Counted from the stretch's first letter, positions 17,154-26,341 are shown. The stretch is DNA of 50,138 bases from CAYVQE01 sp964633205 (GCA_964633205.1 CAZWFN010000032.1:1-50138); one strand, 5' to 3'. The notes: generated by a model not told the origin, from the letters alone. A program made the numbers and translations.

Positions 17154-17588
17154 ATGGGACGCGGGCGACGGATGCGGCAGCGGGCGGAGGTGCCCGAGCT
17201 GGACGAGGAGCTGGAGGGGGTCGAGCGCTACCGCTCGGCCGAGGGCTTCGACATCCTGGTGGGCACCAGCGCGCGGGTCAACGACCGGCTGACCTTCCGG
17301 CTGGCGCGGCCGGACGACTTCTGGCTGCACGTGGCGGCCACCTCGGGCTCGCACGTGGTGGTGCGCAACCCGGACAAGCTGCCGCGGCTGCCGCGCCGGA
17401 CGCTGCGCCAGGCGGCCGCCCTGGCCGCCCACCACAGCAAGGGCCGCGCCGGCGGCCGGGTGGCGGTGGACGTGACCCGGGTGCGCTTCGTGTCCAAGGC
17501 GCGCGGCGCCCCGGCCGGGCAGGTGCAGATCCGGCGCCACGACACGCTGCAGGTCTCGCCGGATGAGCGGCCGGACAGACCGGAATAG
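17154..17588 (+). CDS. stand-alone NFACT-R (RNA-binding) domain protein
   Basis: A 144-residue protein whose residues ~20-135 match the NFACT-R domain, the C-terminal RNA-binding module of RqcH/NEMF/Fbf1-type proteins. Markers are YRSAEGFDILVGTSARVND, DDFWLHVAATSGSHVVV and LRQAAALAAHHSKGRAGGRV. RqcH itself is about 550 residues and has NFACT-N and coiled-coil regions; these are absent here. Single-domain NFACT-R proteins occur in several bacteria and probably bind tRNA or ribosomes, but their role is less clear. The ATG at 17154 was preferred over an in-frame extension to 16968, which would run into the divergent Rhs promoter region; ATG 17172 is also possible. The gene ends inside a 9-base tandem repeat. 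Confidence 0.88.
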   Translation: MGRGRRMRQRAEVPELDEELEGVERYRSAEGFDILVGTSARVNDRLTFRLARPDDFWLHVAATSGSHVVVRNPDKLPRLPRRTLRQAAALAAHHSKGRAGGRVAVDVTRVRFVSKARGAPAGQVQIRRHDTLQVSPDERPDRPE

Positions 17589-17623
17589 ACCGGATAGACC
17601 GGATAGACCGGATAGACCGAAAT
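17578..17623. repeat. tandem repeat of GACCGGATA
   Basis: Five head-to-tail units of about nine bases (GACCGGAATA, three GACCGGATA, GACCGAAAT) start ten bases before the end of the NFACT-R gene and contain its stop codon. Unit number could vary by slippage. Confidence 0.85.
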
Positions 17624-17699
17624 CGGCCGCGAGGCCGTCAGCAGCGGATACCCGAGTACCCGAACGGTTCGCAACCAGTGGAGCAGGGGAGAGAGAGCG

Positions 17700-20600
17700 A
17701 TGCGCGCGATGAACAGGACTGCGATGGCCTTGGCCGGCATTATCGGGCTGGGGCTTGGGGCCGGCAGCTGCACCGAGAAGCCGGCCGGACCGGTCGACGA
17801 GCCCGCCGCGCAGCTGGAGGAGGAGAAGGCCGCGGCCGAGGCCATGGACAAGGAGCTGGTCGCGAAAGATAGCGCCATGGAGCCGGCGCCGGCGGCGCCC
17901 ATGAAGAAGGCCAAGGCGGCGCCCGGCGGCAAGATCGGGGGCAAGGGCGGCTCCGGCGCCGGGGGCGAGCAGCAGAAGCCGGCCACCTGGAAGCGCTCGA
18001 CCCGCACCGCCAATACCTCCAAGCTGATGGTCGGCGACGAGCTGGAGCTGCCCCTGAGCGGCATGCAGGTCGACGTGCGGGTGGATGGCTTTCGGGCCCG
18101 GGTGCTGATCGACTTCTACTTCTTCAACGACCACGCCCAGCAGTTCGAGGGCAGCTTCAAGCTGCGCCTGCCGGACGGCGCCGCGCCGTGGTTTCTGGCC
18201 TTCGGCCAGACGCGGCTGCCGGCCGCCGCGGCCGAGGCCCCCAGCGAGCCGGCGCCGCTCGAGCTGGCCGCGGCCGACGTGGTGCGCAAGCGCGAGCTGA
18301 CGCCCGAGCAGGTGGTGGCCGACCGCCAGGCCGAGTGGGAGCAGGTCAAGGTGGCCCGCATGGTGCCGCGCGAAAAGGCGGCCCGGGCCTACAGCGAGAC
18401 GGTGCGCCGGCGGGTGGATCCGGCGCTGCTGGAGTGGTCGGGCAGCGGCGTCTTCTCGGCCCGGGTCTTCCCGATCGCGCCCCACCGCCGGCACCGCATC
18501 GTGGTTGGCTACGACATGGACCTGACGCGGGTGGGCGATGCGCTCGAGCTGCTGCTGCCCTTGCCCGACAAGCTGCCGCGGGTGGCGCTGGACCTCGACG
18601 TGGCCGCCCTCGACGGCGTGGACGTCGAGCTCGAGCCGGCGGCCGAGGCCAGCCGGGCGGACGGCCGGTGGCACTTCCGCCTCGACGATCCCGACGCGCC
18701 CGTCCGGCTGCGCCTGGAGCAGGCGCCGGCGGTGCTGCTCGGCGGCCGAGACGAGGCTGCCGGCCCGCTGTTCGCCACCCGGCTGCGGCCGCAGCTGCCG
18801 CCGAGCAAGGCTGCGGCCACGGCCGCCGAGGCGGTCTTCGTGGTCGATGTGTCGATGAGCTCCAACCCGGATAAGTTTCCGGTCTGGCTGGAGCTGATGC
18901 GCCGGGTGCTGGAGGCCAACCGCGGCAGCCTGAAGCGTTTCAACGTGCTGTTCTTCAACGTGGAGACCTTCTGGTACGCCGAGCAGATGCAACCCAACGA
19001 GCCCGAGCGGGTCGCGGCCCTGATGCGCTTCTGTCAGAAGCTGGTGCTGGAAGGCGCCACCGACCTGGGCGCCGCGCTGCGGGCGGCGGTGGCCGGCCCG
19101 CCGGGCACGCCGGGCACTACGGGCGCGGCCCCGGCGCGCGATCTGTTCCTGCTCTCCGACGGTTCCATCACCTGGGGCCAGGACGAGGCCTTCGCCCTGT
19201 CCAAGCTGGCCGGCGCGGGCGAGCGCGGGGCGCTGTTCGCCTACCGCACCGGCATGGCCGGCAGCGACACCCGCATGCTGACCCACCTGGCCCGCGAGAC
19301 CGGCGGGGCGGTGTTTGCGGTGGTGGGCGAGCACGAGCTGGCCGCGGCGGCCACCGCCCACGCCCGCCGGCCCTGGCAGCTGGTGCGCGCCGAGCTGGAC
19401 GGCTGCCACGACCTGCTGCTGGCCGGGCGGCCGCGCTATCTGTTCCCGGGCCAGCGGCTGCTGCTGGCCGGCCGCGGCACGCCGCCCGCAGGCGCCCGCC
19501 TCGAGCTGCAACTGCGCCAGGGCCAGCGCGAGCAGACCCTGGAGCTGCCGCTGGGCCGGCGGCTGGCCTCGCCGCTGGCGCCGCGCATCTACGGCCAGGT
19601 GGCGGTGGGCCAGCTGGAGGACTTCGTCGAGGCGGTGGGCGACGAGGCCGGGGCCTACGCCCGCCACTTCCGGGTGACCGGCAAGACCACCAGCCTGCTG
19701 ATGCTGGAGAGCGAGGCCGACTACCAGCGCTACGGCATCCGGCCCCAGGACGACACCCAAGTGGTGGCCGAGCGCCAGGTGCGCCACCTGGTGGCCGCCG
19801 CCCTGGACGCCCTGTTCAGCGTGCTGGGCGATCCCAAGCACGCGCTGGAGGTCTTTCTGGGCAAGCTGGCCGAGCTGGACGGCGTGAAGCTGGAGCTGCC
19901 CGCCGAGCTGCGCGCGGCGCTGGACAAGCTGCCCGAGCGCCTGTTCGAGAGCGCCGCGCCGCCGCTGGCCTGCAAGCGGCACGACCGGCAGGGCATTCCC
20001 GAGGCGGTGCTCGAGCAGCTCGCCGAGCGTAAGCCCGGCTACGACACCATGGCCGCCGAAGCCGGCCGCCGCAAACGGGCGCTGGGCGCGGCCGACGGGC
20101 TCAAGGCGCTGTCCAGCCTGGTCGAGGCCAGCCCGGGCGACGGGGTGCTGGCGCGCGACGTGGGCTACACCGCCACCCAGTGGGGCCTGGCCGCCCACGC
20201 CCTGCACCTGTTCCACCGGGTGGCCCGGCGCCGGCCGCACGAGCCGCAGACCTACCGCGCGCTGGCGCGTACCTACCAGCGGCTGGGCAAGCCGGATATG
20301 GCGCTGCTGTGGTACGAGGTGGGCCTGGCCAGCCGCTGGGATGCGCGCTTCGGCGAGTTCAAGCGCATCCTGATGCTGGATTACCTGCGCTTCTTACAGG
20401 CGCTCGACCCCCAGGCGCTGCATCGGGCGCTGCGCGGTGTGGCCATGAAGCGCCGGGCCGAGCTGCCCGAGCGGTTGGGCATAGCGCGGGCCGACCTGCT
20501 GGTGTCCATCACCTGGAACACCGACGGCACCGACGTGGACCTGCACGTGATCGAGCCCGGCGGCGAGGAGTGCTACTACTCGCACCCCGAGACCGAGATC

Positions 20601-20864
20601 GGCGGTGAGCTGACCCAGGACGTCACCCAGGGCTACGGCCCCGAGATGTACCTGCTGCCCGAGGCCAAGCCCGGCGAGTACACCATCCGCGCCAAGTACT
20701 TCGCCTCCGACGCCAAGCGCGCCGAGACCCGCACCAAGGTCCAGGCCACCATCTACCGCTACTGGGGCACGAAGAAGGAAAAGGTCACCGAGAAGCTCAT
20801 CACCCTCGAGAGCGGCAAGCAGATGCACGACCTGGCCGTCATCGAGATGCCCCGCCTTCGCTGA
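17700..20864 (+). CDS. VIT and von Willebrand factor A domain lipoprotein with TPR and DUF2135-like end
   Basis: A 1054-residue lipoprotein: lipobox GAGSC gives Cys24. A low-complexity linker (Glu/Ala/Lys, then Gly-rich, ~30-95) leads to a VIT domain (~100-270; FRARVLIDFYFFNDHAQQFEG, VRRRVDPALLEW). A VWA domain starts at ~378 with the metal-site motif DVSMS (Asp383), continuing to ~540. About 600-830 is helical with no assigned family. TPR-like helices are at ~815-890 (LHLFHRVARRRPHEPQTYRA). The C-terminus from ~930 (ITWNTDGTDVDLHVIEPGGE) resembles DUF2135/YfaP. VIT-VWA proteins bind surface ligands through the metal site; the ligand here is unknown. CAGGGGAGAGAGAGCG precedes the ATG, a strong binding site. 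The stop codon lies inside a copy of the CTACGGCGGGCTTCGCCC repeat. Confidence 0.92.
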   Translation: MRAMNRTAMALAGIIGLGLGAGSCTEKPAGPVDEPAAQLEEEKAAAEAMDKELVAKDSAMEPAPAAPMKKAKAAPGGKIGGKGGSGAGGEQQKPATWKRSTRTANTSKLMVGDELELPLSGMQVDVRVDGFRARVLIDFYFFNDHAQQFEGSFKLRLPDGAAPWFLAFGQTRLPAAAAEAPSEPAPLELAAADVVRKRELTPEQVVADRQAEWEQVKVARMVPREKAARAYSETVRRRVDPALLEWSGSGVFSARVFPIAPHRRHRIVVGYDMDLTRVGDALELLLPLPDKLPRVALDLDVAALDGVDVELEPAAEASRADGRWHFRLDDPDAPVRLRLEQAPAVLLGGRDEAAGPLFATRLRPQLPPSKAAATAAEAVFVVDVSMSSNPDKFPVWLELMRRVLEANRGSLKRFNVLFFNVETFWYAEQMQPNEPERVAALMRFCQKLVLEGATDLGAALRAAVAGPPGTPGTTGAAPARDLFLLSDGSITWGQDEAFALSKLAGAGERGALFAYRTGMAGSDTRMLTHLARETGGAVFAVVGEHELAAAATAHARRPWQLVRAELDGCHDLLLAGRPRYLFPGQRLLLAGRGTPPAGARLELQLRQGQREQTLELPLGRRLASPLAPRIYGQVAVGQLEDFVEAVGDEAGAYARHFRVTGKTTSLLMLESEADYQRYGIRPQDDTQVVAERQVRHLVAAALDALFSVLGDPKHALEVFLGKLAELDGVKLELPAELRAALDKLPERLFESAAPPLACKRHDRQGIPEAVLEQLAERKPGYDTMAAEAGRRKRALGAADGLKALSSLVEASPGDGVLARDVGYTATQWGLAAHALHLFHRVARRRPHEPQTYRALARTYQRLGKPDMALLWYEVGLASRWDARFGEFKRILMLDYLRFLQALDPQALHRALRGVAMKRRAELPERLGIARADLLVSITWNTDGTDVDLHVIEPGGEECYYSHPETEIGGELTQDVTQGYGPEMYLLPEAKPGEYTIRAKYFASDAKRAETRTKVQATIYRYWGTKKEKVTEKLITLESGKQMHDLAVIEMPRLR

Positions 20865-21080
20865 AGCTACGGCGGGCTTCGCCCGCTGGAGCGCCGGAGA
20901 CGCGGCCACCCGAAGTGGCGCCCGCAGGAGCGCTGGAGAGGAGCGGCCGCCCGGAGAAGCGGCTGGAGGAGCGCCGGAGAGGAGCGCCTACCCGTAAAGG
21001 TGGCTGCCTGGCACCTTTCGGGGAGGTGGCTGGCACCTCTCCGGGGCTGAGCACTTTTGGGAGCCGTTTGTTTTGTTTTT
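20865..21080. repeat. intergenic repeat block between convergent genes
   Basis: This 216-base space holds one CTACGGCGGGCTTCGCCC word (also tandem at 34751-34961), several GGAGCGCCGGAGA-like words, and two copies of a GGTGGCTGGCACCT-like element whose halves AGGTG and CACCT can pair. GAGCACTTTT follows the second copy. The hairpins might terminate transcription from either side, but no clean stem plus T-run was found. Confidence 0.6.
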
Positions 21081-22286
21081 TTACGGTCTTGGCGGTTTCA
21101 GCAGGCGGCGTGCGCCGGCGTAGCGGGTTTGGTAGTACCCGGCGGTCAGCTTGGAGCGGACCACGCCGCGGCTGGAGGAGGCGTGGATGAAGGCCTGCTC
21201 GGCGGGGTCGGTGACGATGCCCACGTGGCTGATGCGCTGGCCCAGGGTGCGGAAGAAGACCAGGTCGCCGGGGCGCAGGCGATGGCGGGGGACCGGGCGG
21301 CCGGCGTGCCACTGGTCGCGCACGCGGCGGCCGATGCGGATGCCTACGGCGGCGTACGCGGTCTGGGTCAGGCCCGAGCAGTCGGTGCCCCGGCGGCTGC
21401 GGCCACCCCAGACATAGGGGGTGCCCAGAAAGGACTCGGCCGCGGCCAGCAGCCGCTGGAGCCGGGCCTGGCGCGCCTGGTCGGACGGTCCGTCCGGCCC
21501 GGCCGGCTCGCCGGGCGTCGGGGCCAGGCTGGGCTGGCCGTCCGGTGGCAGGGCGGGCGCGGGCGGCAGGGGCTCGGGGTCCAGGATGGGGCTGTCGTAG
21601 GCCAGCGCCGGCGGCGGCTCACCGGCGCGGGCCGCTGCGGCGAAGGTGCGCAGAGCCGCGGCCGCGATCGCCCCGGGGCGGTGCTGGCCCGCGGCCTGGC
21701 GGGCCATCAGGAAGCGGGCGAAGCGCTCCGGGTCGTGGCCGGCGCGGGTGGCCCGCACCAGGGCCCACTTGTAGCTGCGGAAGGTCGCGGCCGGCCAGTC
21801 GCCGCGCACGGCCTGGTGGACCAGCTCCTCGACCACCGGCCGCGGCACGTTGAAGCGCAGCAGCTCGGCGGCGCCGGTGGACCAGGCGGCGATGCGGCCG
21901 GCGGCCAGCTGGTGGCCGAAGCCGTAGCGGGCGATGCCGGCGACCAGCTCGACCGGTGCCCCCCGGGCCATGGCCCGGTAGGCGGCCGCGGCCACGGCCG
22001 CGCAGCGCTCGGCCGCCACCCCGCCGGCCAGGCCCTCGGCGGCCAGATCCACCACCGCCGCGGCCGCCGGCCGGTCGGCCGCCGCCAGCACGTCGAAGGC
22101 ATAGGCGCCGAGCTGCTGGCGCAGCGCCTCGAGCAGCCGTGCCCGGTCCGGCCCGGCAATGGCCGCATCCTGGGCCAGGCCGGCTTCGATGTGCTCGATC
22201 AAGTTGAATTTCTCGGCAGCCGTGGCCGGTGTGGCCACGGCTGCCAGGGACAGCATCAGGCTGAGCAGCGTCCAGCGCATGCCCAT
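21081..22286 (-). CDS. NlpC/P60 cell-wall hydrolase
   Basis: A 401-residue exported protein. MGMRWTLLSLMLSLAAVATP is a signal peptide, likely cleaved near ATAA. Residues ~25-260 are Ala-rich and helical with no recognised family. A Pro-rich linker at ~225-265 leads to the C-terminal NlpC/P60 domain: SFLGTPYVWGGRSRRGTDCSG with catalytic Cys303, ISHVGIV with His354 and AFIHASSS with His368. Such enzymes cut peptide bonds in peptidoglycan stems. The start at 22286 puts the signal peptide at the N-terminus; earlier in-frame codons come from intergenic repeats. ATG 22280 is an alternative. It lies downstream of the histidine kinase on the same strand, separated by a large hairpin-forming repeat. 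Confidence 0.92.
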   Translation of the reverse strand: MGMRWTLLSLMLSLAAVATPATAAEKFNLIEHIEAGLAQDAAIAGPDRARLLEALRQQLGAYAFDVLAAADRPAAAAVVDLAAEGLAGGVAAERCAAVAAAAYRAMARGAPVELVAGIARYGFGHQLAAGRIAAWSTGAAELLRFNVPRPVVEELVHQAVRGDWPAATFRSYKWALVRATRAGHDPERFARFLMARQAAGQHRPGAIAAAALRTFAAAARAGEPPPALAYDSPILDPEPLPPAPALPPDGQPSLAPTPGEPAGPDGPSDQARQARLQRLLAAAESFLGTPYVWGGRSRRGTDCSGLTQTAYAAVGIRIGRRVRDQWHAGRPVPRHRLRPGDLVFFRTLGQRISHVGIVTDPAEQAFIHASSSRGVVRSKLTAGYYQTRYAGARRLLKPPRP

Positions 22287-22320
22287 TCGACGCAGCCCAT
22301 GGGGGTGGATATTCGATCTG

Positions 22321-22391
22321 GCTGAAAGGTGGCTGGCTGAAAGGTGGCTGGCACCTTTCAGCAGCACCTTTCAGCAGCACCTTTCAGCAGC
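22321..22391. repeat. inverted array of CTGAAAGGTGGCTG and CAGCACCTTTCAG words
   Basis: Two copies of GGCTGAAAGGTG face three copies of CACCTTTCAGCAG across a five-base loop (22347-22351). The arms 22321-22346 and 22352-22375 pair almost completely, so the transcript between the kinase and NlpC genes would form a long hairpin. It belongs to the GGTGGCTGGCACC family. Confidence 0.8.
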
Positions 22392-22397
22392 TGCGGG

Positions 22398-25067
22398 TCA
22401 GCGGCTGGTCTGCTTCGAGCCGGCCGCGGCGATGCGGGCGGTGACCAGCTCGCGGATCTCGGCCGGCTTGAAGGGTTTTTCGATGCGGGCGTTGTCGATC
22501 CGGGACAGGTAGTCGCGGGCGCCGGGGGTGAAGGCGCCGCCGGTGATGAACACCAGCCGTTCGGCCAGGGCCGGGTGGGCCTCGGTCAGCCAGGCGTGCA
22601 GGTCCATGCCGGAGAACTCGGGCATCATCATGTCGCACAAAATGACGTCGAAGGCCTGATCCTGCTGCAGGATGCCTTGGGCCTCGACGCCGCCGGCGGC
22701 CGTGACGCAATCGTGCTCGCGCAGGATGCGCGCCAGCATGCTGCGGATGCCCGGATCGTCGTCGACCAGCAGCACCCGCCCGCGGGCGCCGGCCGTGTCC
22801 GCGGCGGCCGCGGTGTCGCCGGCCGGGTCCGCCGGCCGGCGCCGCAGCGGCAGCCGGACGGTGAAAATCGCGCCCTGGCCGGGCTGGCTGTCGACCGCGA
22901 TGGAGCCGCCGTGGTCCTCGACGATGCTCTTGGAGATGCTCAGGCCCAGGCCCGAGCCCTCGCCCAGCGGCTTGGTGGTGAAGAAGGGCTCGAAGATCGA
23001 TCGCTGCTGGCCGGCGGCGATGCCCGAGCCGCTGTCGCGGACGCTGGCGCACACCTGGCCCGGTTCGGCCCAGGTCTTGATCGTGATCGCGTTTTCATCG
23101 CGCCGGCCGGCGTCGATGGCGTGGCAGGCGTTGAGCAGCAGGTTGAGAAAGACCTGCGACAGCCGGCCCTCGTTGGCCTGCACCGCCGGCACGCCGCGGC
23201 CGTAGTCGCGCACCAGCCGCGCGCGGTGGCGGATCTCGTTGGAGGCCAGCTTGAGCGCCGCCTCGATGATGTGCTCCAGCTCGACCGACACCAGCCGGTC
23301 CTCGGCCACCCGCGAAAAGGCGCCCAGCCCGCGGGCCACGTCGCGGATGCGCCGGCTGCCCTGCAGCGCATCGTCGAAGCGGGCCCGGATGTCGTCCAGC
23401 TGCAGCGGGTTGATCCGGCGCGCCGCCTCGCCGGCCACCTGGTCGAGGGTCTCGGGGCCGAAGCGATCGGCCAGCCGCGCCTGGAAGCGGCGCACCGCAC
23501 CGAGCAGCTCGGGCAGATCCTCGGTCAGGCTCTCGAGGTTGTACAGCACATAGGCCAGCGGGTTGTTGATCTCGTGGGCCAGGCCGGCGGCCAGCACGCC
23601 CATGCTGGACAGCCGGTCGGCCTGGGCCATCTGGGCCTCCATCTGCACCCGTTCGACGGTGGCGCCGATGCTGCGGGCGATGGTGCGGCAGCGGCGCTTG
23701 GCCACGTCGATGATGTACTGCGGCCGGGGCTTGTAGGCCGCGGCCGCCCGCTGCACCGCCTCCGGCTGCAGCTCGAAGCGTTCGGCCAGCTCGCGGACGG
23801 ACCGCTCGTCGCTGGGCGGCGTGCCGTAGCCGATGTTGACCACGCCGATCACCTCGTCGCCGGCCCGGATGGGCACAGCGTAGAGCCGGATGCCGCCGAC
23901 GCAGGCGATGTCGGTCGGCGCCCCGGACTCGATGGCCGCCTTGGCCGAGTCGTTCCAGCAGTTCTCGTGGCACAGCCAGCGGCCGCTGCCCAGCGCCGCG
24001 GCCGGATCGCCGGTGTGGCAGCGGGCGAAGGAGGCGCTGTCGAGCAAGCGGCACCAGCGCGAGTCGAACAGGCCGTAGGCGTAGTCGCCGTTGGCCTCAT
24101 AGATGGCCACCGAGGTGTCCAGCAGGTCCATCAGGTCGCGGCCCATGGCCTCCAGCGCCTCGGCGCCGACCGCGTCGCGGATCACCCGGCAGCTGTTCAG
24201 CGCGGTGATGTCGCCGTAGGGCGGTTCGTAGGCCTGCTGCTCGGCGTCCTGCTGCTCCTTTTCGAGAAGCCACTCGAAACGCCGCAGTGCCGCCTCCGAG
24301 CGCTTGCGCTCGGTGATGTCCACCCACTGGCAGACGACGTGCTGCAGCCGGCCGGCGGCGTCGGTGATGGGGAACATCGATACGTCGATGTACAGGTCGC
24401 GGCCGCCGCTGAAGTCCACCTCTCCGGCCTGTTCGGCCTGCCAGAACAAGTTGAACCTCGCGGGCCGCTGCTGCTCGAACACCGCGCGGACCTGATCCAT
24501 GACGCCCTGCTCCTCCAGGTTGCGGTCCGCCAGGGCGTTGTAGCGGCCCACGATCTGCTCGTCCGTCAGCTGCAGCGCCTGGCGCAGCGCGCGGTTGGTC
24601 CGCAAGACGGTGCCGTCGGGTGCGGCGATCCACATGGCGAAGGGGCTGTGATCGACCACGCCGTCGAGAAAGTCCAGCGCCTCGCGCTCCTTGGCCTGGG
24701 CGAGCTTGAGGTCGGTGATGTCGAAGGCCGATTCGATGGCGCCGATGAGCTGGCCGGAGTCGTCGTGGATGGGAGTCGCTCTGGCCAACCAACCGCTCAG
24801 TGCGGCCGGTCGCTCGTCATGATTGTCCGGGCTCAGCTTGGCCTCGCTGCCCCGGCCGGTCTCGATGGCGATGGTGACCGGGCAGCCGCGGCAGGGCTGC
24901 TCCAGTCCCCAAACAGCCCAGCACTTCTCGCCCCGCAGCTGATCGAGATCGAGCCCGGTCGCCTGGCGGTAGGCGGCGTTGGCCCAGACGATTTTCTGTT
25001 GTGGATCGAGGAAGGCCATGACGAACGGGGCGTCCTCGGCGATCTGCGCCAGCAGTGAAACGTCCAC
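22398..25067 (-). CDS. hybrid sensor histidine kinase with PAS, PocR-like and receiver domains
   Basis: An 889-residue cytoplasmic protein without membrane helices. PAS domain one (~1-125) carries CWAVWG and CRGCP cysteines, as in many PAS sensors; PAS domain two spans ~126-258. Residues ~300-455 have a Cys/His-rich block (FARCHTGDPAA, LCHENCWND, IRLYAVPI, GVVNIGYG) resembling PocR ligand-binding domains. The H-box LAHEINNP places the phospho-accepting His at 498. The HATPase domain has NLLLNACHAID, DSGSGI and GSGLGLSI. A C-terminal receiver (~765-885) has LLVDDD and phospho-accepting Asp812 (LCDMMMPEFSG). GAGGAGGGAGTT suits the GTG at 25067; TTG 25070 is an alternative. No output regulator is adjacent. 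The signal is unknown; the Cys clusters suggest a metal, redox or small-molecule cue. Confidence 0.94.
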   Translation of the reverse strand: MDVSLLAQIAEDAPFVMAFLDPQQKIVWANAAYRQATGLDLDQLRGEKCWAVWGLEQPCRGCPVTIAIETGRGSEAKLSPDNHDERPAALSGWLARATPIHDDSGQLIGAIESAFDITDLKLAQAKEREALDFLDGVVDHSPFAMWIAAPDGTVLRTNRALRQALQLTDEQIVGRYNALADRNLEEQGVMDQVRAVFEQQRPARFNLFWQAEQAGEVDFSGGRDLYIDVSMFPITDAAGRLQHVVCQWVDITERKRSEAALRRFEWLLEKEQQDAEQQAYEPPYGDITALNSCRVIRDAVGAEALEAMGRDLMDLLDTSVAIYEANGDYAYGLFDSRWCRLLDSASFARCHTGDPAAALGSGRWLCHENCWNDSAKAAIESGAPTDIACVGGIRLYAVPIRAGDEVIGVVNIGYGTPPSDERSVRELAERFELQPEAVQRAAAAYKPRPQYIIDVAKRRCRTIARSIGATVERVQMEAQMAQADRLSSMGVLAAGLAHEINNPLAYVLYNLESLTEDLPELLGAVRRFQARLADRFGPETLDQVAGEAARRINPLQLDDIRARFDDALQGSRRIRDVARGLGAFSRVAEDRLVSVELEHIIEAALKLASNEIRHRARLVRDYGRGVPAVQANEGRLSQVFLNLLLNACHAIDAGRRDENAITIKTWAEPGQVCASVRDSGSGIAAGQQRSIFEPFFTTKPLGEGSGLGLSISKSIVEDHGGSIAVDSQPGQGAIFTVRLPLRRRPADPAGDTAAAADTAGARGRVLLVDDDPGIRSMLARILREHDCVTAAGGVEAQGILQQDQAFDVILCDMMMPEFSGMDLHAWLTEAHPALAERLVFITGGAFTPGARDYLSRIDNARIEKPFKPAEIRELVTARIAAAGSKQTSR

Positions 25068-25207
25068 CAACTCCCTCCTCGATCCCCGTGGCTGAAAGGC
25101 CGTTGTGGCTTACTCGAACAAGAGGATCCACGGTGCTCCGACCCCGTGTCAAGCCGCAGCCGGCTCCTCTCTCCTCAGCAGCCGGCCGAGCTGCTATCAT
25201 CGAGGCC

Positions 25208-25819
25208 ATGAAGACCAAGACGCTGTTGCTGGTGGGGCTGATCGGGGTGCTGTGCGCGCAGGCGCGGGCGGCCGATCTGTGGTCGGCGGTGTTGGATCTC
25301 AATCGGCTGGGCCAGCGGGCCGGCGGTCGAGCTGGCCGCCCGCATGCTGGCCGACCTGCTGGTCATGATCGCCGCGGACTTCAGCTTGCCGCCCGCGGTG
25401 CGCGCCGAGGCGGCCGCTGCGCTGGCCGGCGATCTGGAGCATTTCGGCGAGCTGACGGCCCGGAGTATGGCGACCAGGCTGGACAACGCCGGCTTCGAGG
25501 TGCCGCTGGAGCTGGCCTACGAGGACGCCGAGCGGCTGCCCTCGCCCGAGCTGCACGAGGCGGCCATCCGCCAGGGCAACACCTTCGCCCGCGACCGGTT
25601 GAGCTACTGGATGCGCTGGAGGCCATGCAGCCGCCACGCTCGCAGTTGCTGCTCGGCAGGCTGCGCCTGCTGCTGCGTTGCCTGCAGCGGCACCGGGGCC
25701 GCATCCAGGCCGATCTGCACCGGGCCCTGCGCCGGCGCTTGGGCGACCTGGCCGCCGGCTACGCCGAGCGCTGTCCCGACCTGGCCGGCCCGGCCGCCGC
25801 CCGCTGCCATCATCCGTAT
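25208..25819 (+). pseudogene. frameshifted and truncated secreted-protein gene
   Basis: An ATG at 25208 opens a clean signal peptide (MKTKTLLLVGLIGVLCAQAR). Coding continuity then moves to the next frame near 25312-25322 (PAVELAARMLADLLVMIAAD) and returns near 25605-25615 (LLDALEAMQPPRSQLLLG). The joined product is an all-helical exported protein of about 200 residues with no recognised family. Beyond 25819 the frame only reads antisense to the GNAT toxin gene, so the natural 3' end seems lost. Two compensating single-base shifts could be sequencing errors, but the missing end favours decay. Confidence 0.6.
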
Positions 25820-26341
25820 TCAGAGCAGACCGAGCGCGTCGATTGTTGTGCGCATCAGGTAGAGATGGTGGGCATCATCGCTGAAGGAGTGGAACCCGAG
25901 TCCTTCATACCAGCCACGGGCACGGTCGTCCTTGGCATCCACGATGAACGCCGCCCAGGCGATCTCGTTGGCCAGCGAGCGGGCCAGCACATCCAGTAGC
26001 AGGTATTTGCCGAGGCCCCGACCCTGGGCTTCGCGGGCGACGGCCAACCGGCCCAGCCGAACTGCTGGCACCGCGGGATAGCGGGGCAACTTTTTTGCAA
26101 TGGCCTCTGGCAGGCGACTCAGCCTGACCGCGGCCATGGACAGGCTGTAGAATCCGGCCAGTTCACCCGATGCGCGTTCCGCAGCCACGAATACGCTAGC
26201 GACCTTGCGCTTGACATCCTGCGAGGCCCGCCGGGCGAGGTAGTCTTCCAGAGCGGGCTGTCCGCAGCGGAAGCCTCTGCGATCATGGTGCGCAGCGAGC
26301 AGCTCGATTCGGTAGCGTTCCTCGATGGATCCCGGCATCAC
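25820..26341 (-). CDS. GNAT acetyltransferase toxin, TacT/AtaT type
   Basis: A 173-residue GNAT-fold protein. RLGRLAVAREAQGRGLGKYL contains the acetyl-CoA pyrophosphate-binding Q-x-x-G-x-G motif (106-111), and RGWYEGLGF supplies the Tyr145 used as general acid in TacT-like toxins. N-terminal CGQPALEDYLARRA is also typical of the toxin subfamily. Known members acetylate the amino group of charged tRNA and block translation. The gene starts inside the last codons of a DUF1778-type antitoxin gene (four-base overlap), which fixes the class. Confidence 0.93.
   Translation of the reverse strand: MMPGSIEERYRIELLAAHHDRRGFRCGQPALEDYLARRASQDVKRKVASVFVAAERASGELAGFYSLSMAAVRLSRLPEAIAKKLPRYPAVPAVRLGRLAVAREAQGRGLGKYLLLDVLARSLANEIAWAAFIVDAKDDRARGWYEGLGFHSFSDDAHHLYLMRTTIDALGLL

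Noticed and set aside
20857..21080. Rho-independent terminator shared by the convergent genes
   Set aside because: GCGGGC/GCCCGC and AGGTG/CACCT stems exist, but none is followed by a T-run in the right place on either strand.
25055..25999. Intact 314-residue frame containing the secreted-protein start
   Set aside because: The middle and last parts of this frame read as noise; coherent helical protein moves to another frame and back, and the end is antisense to the GNAT gene.
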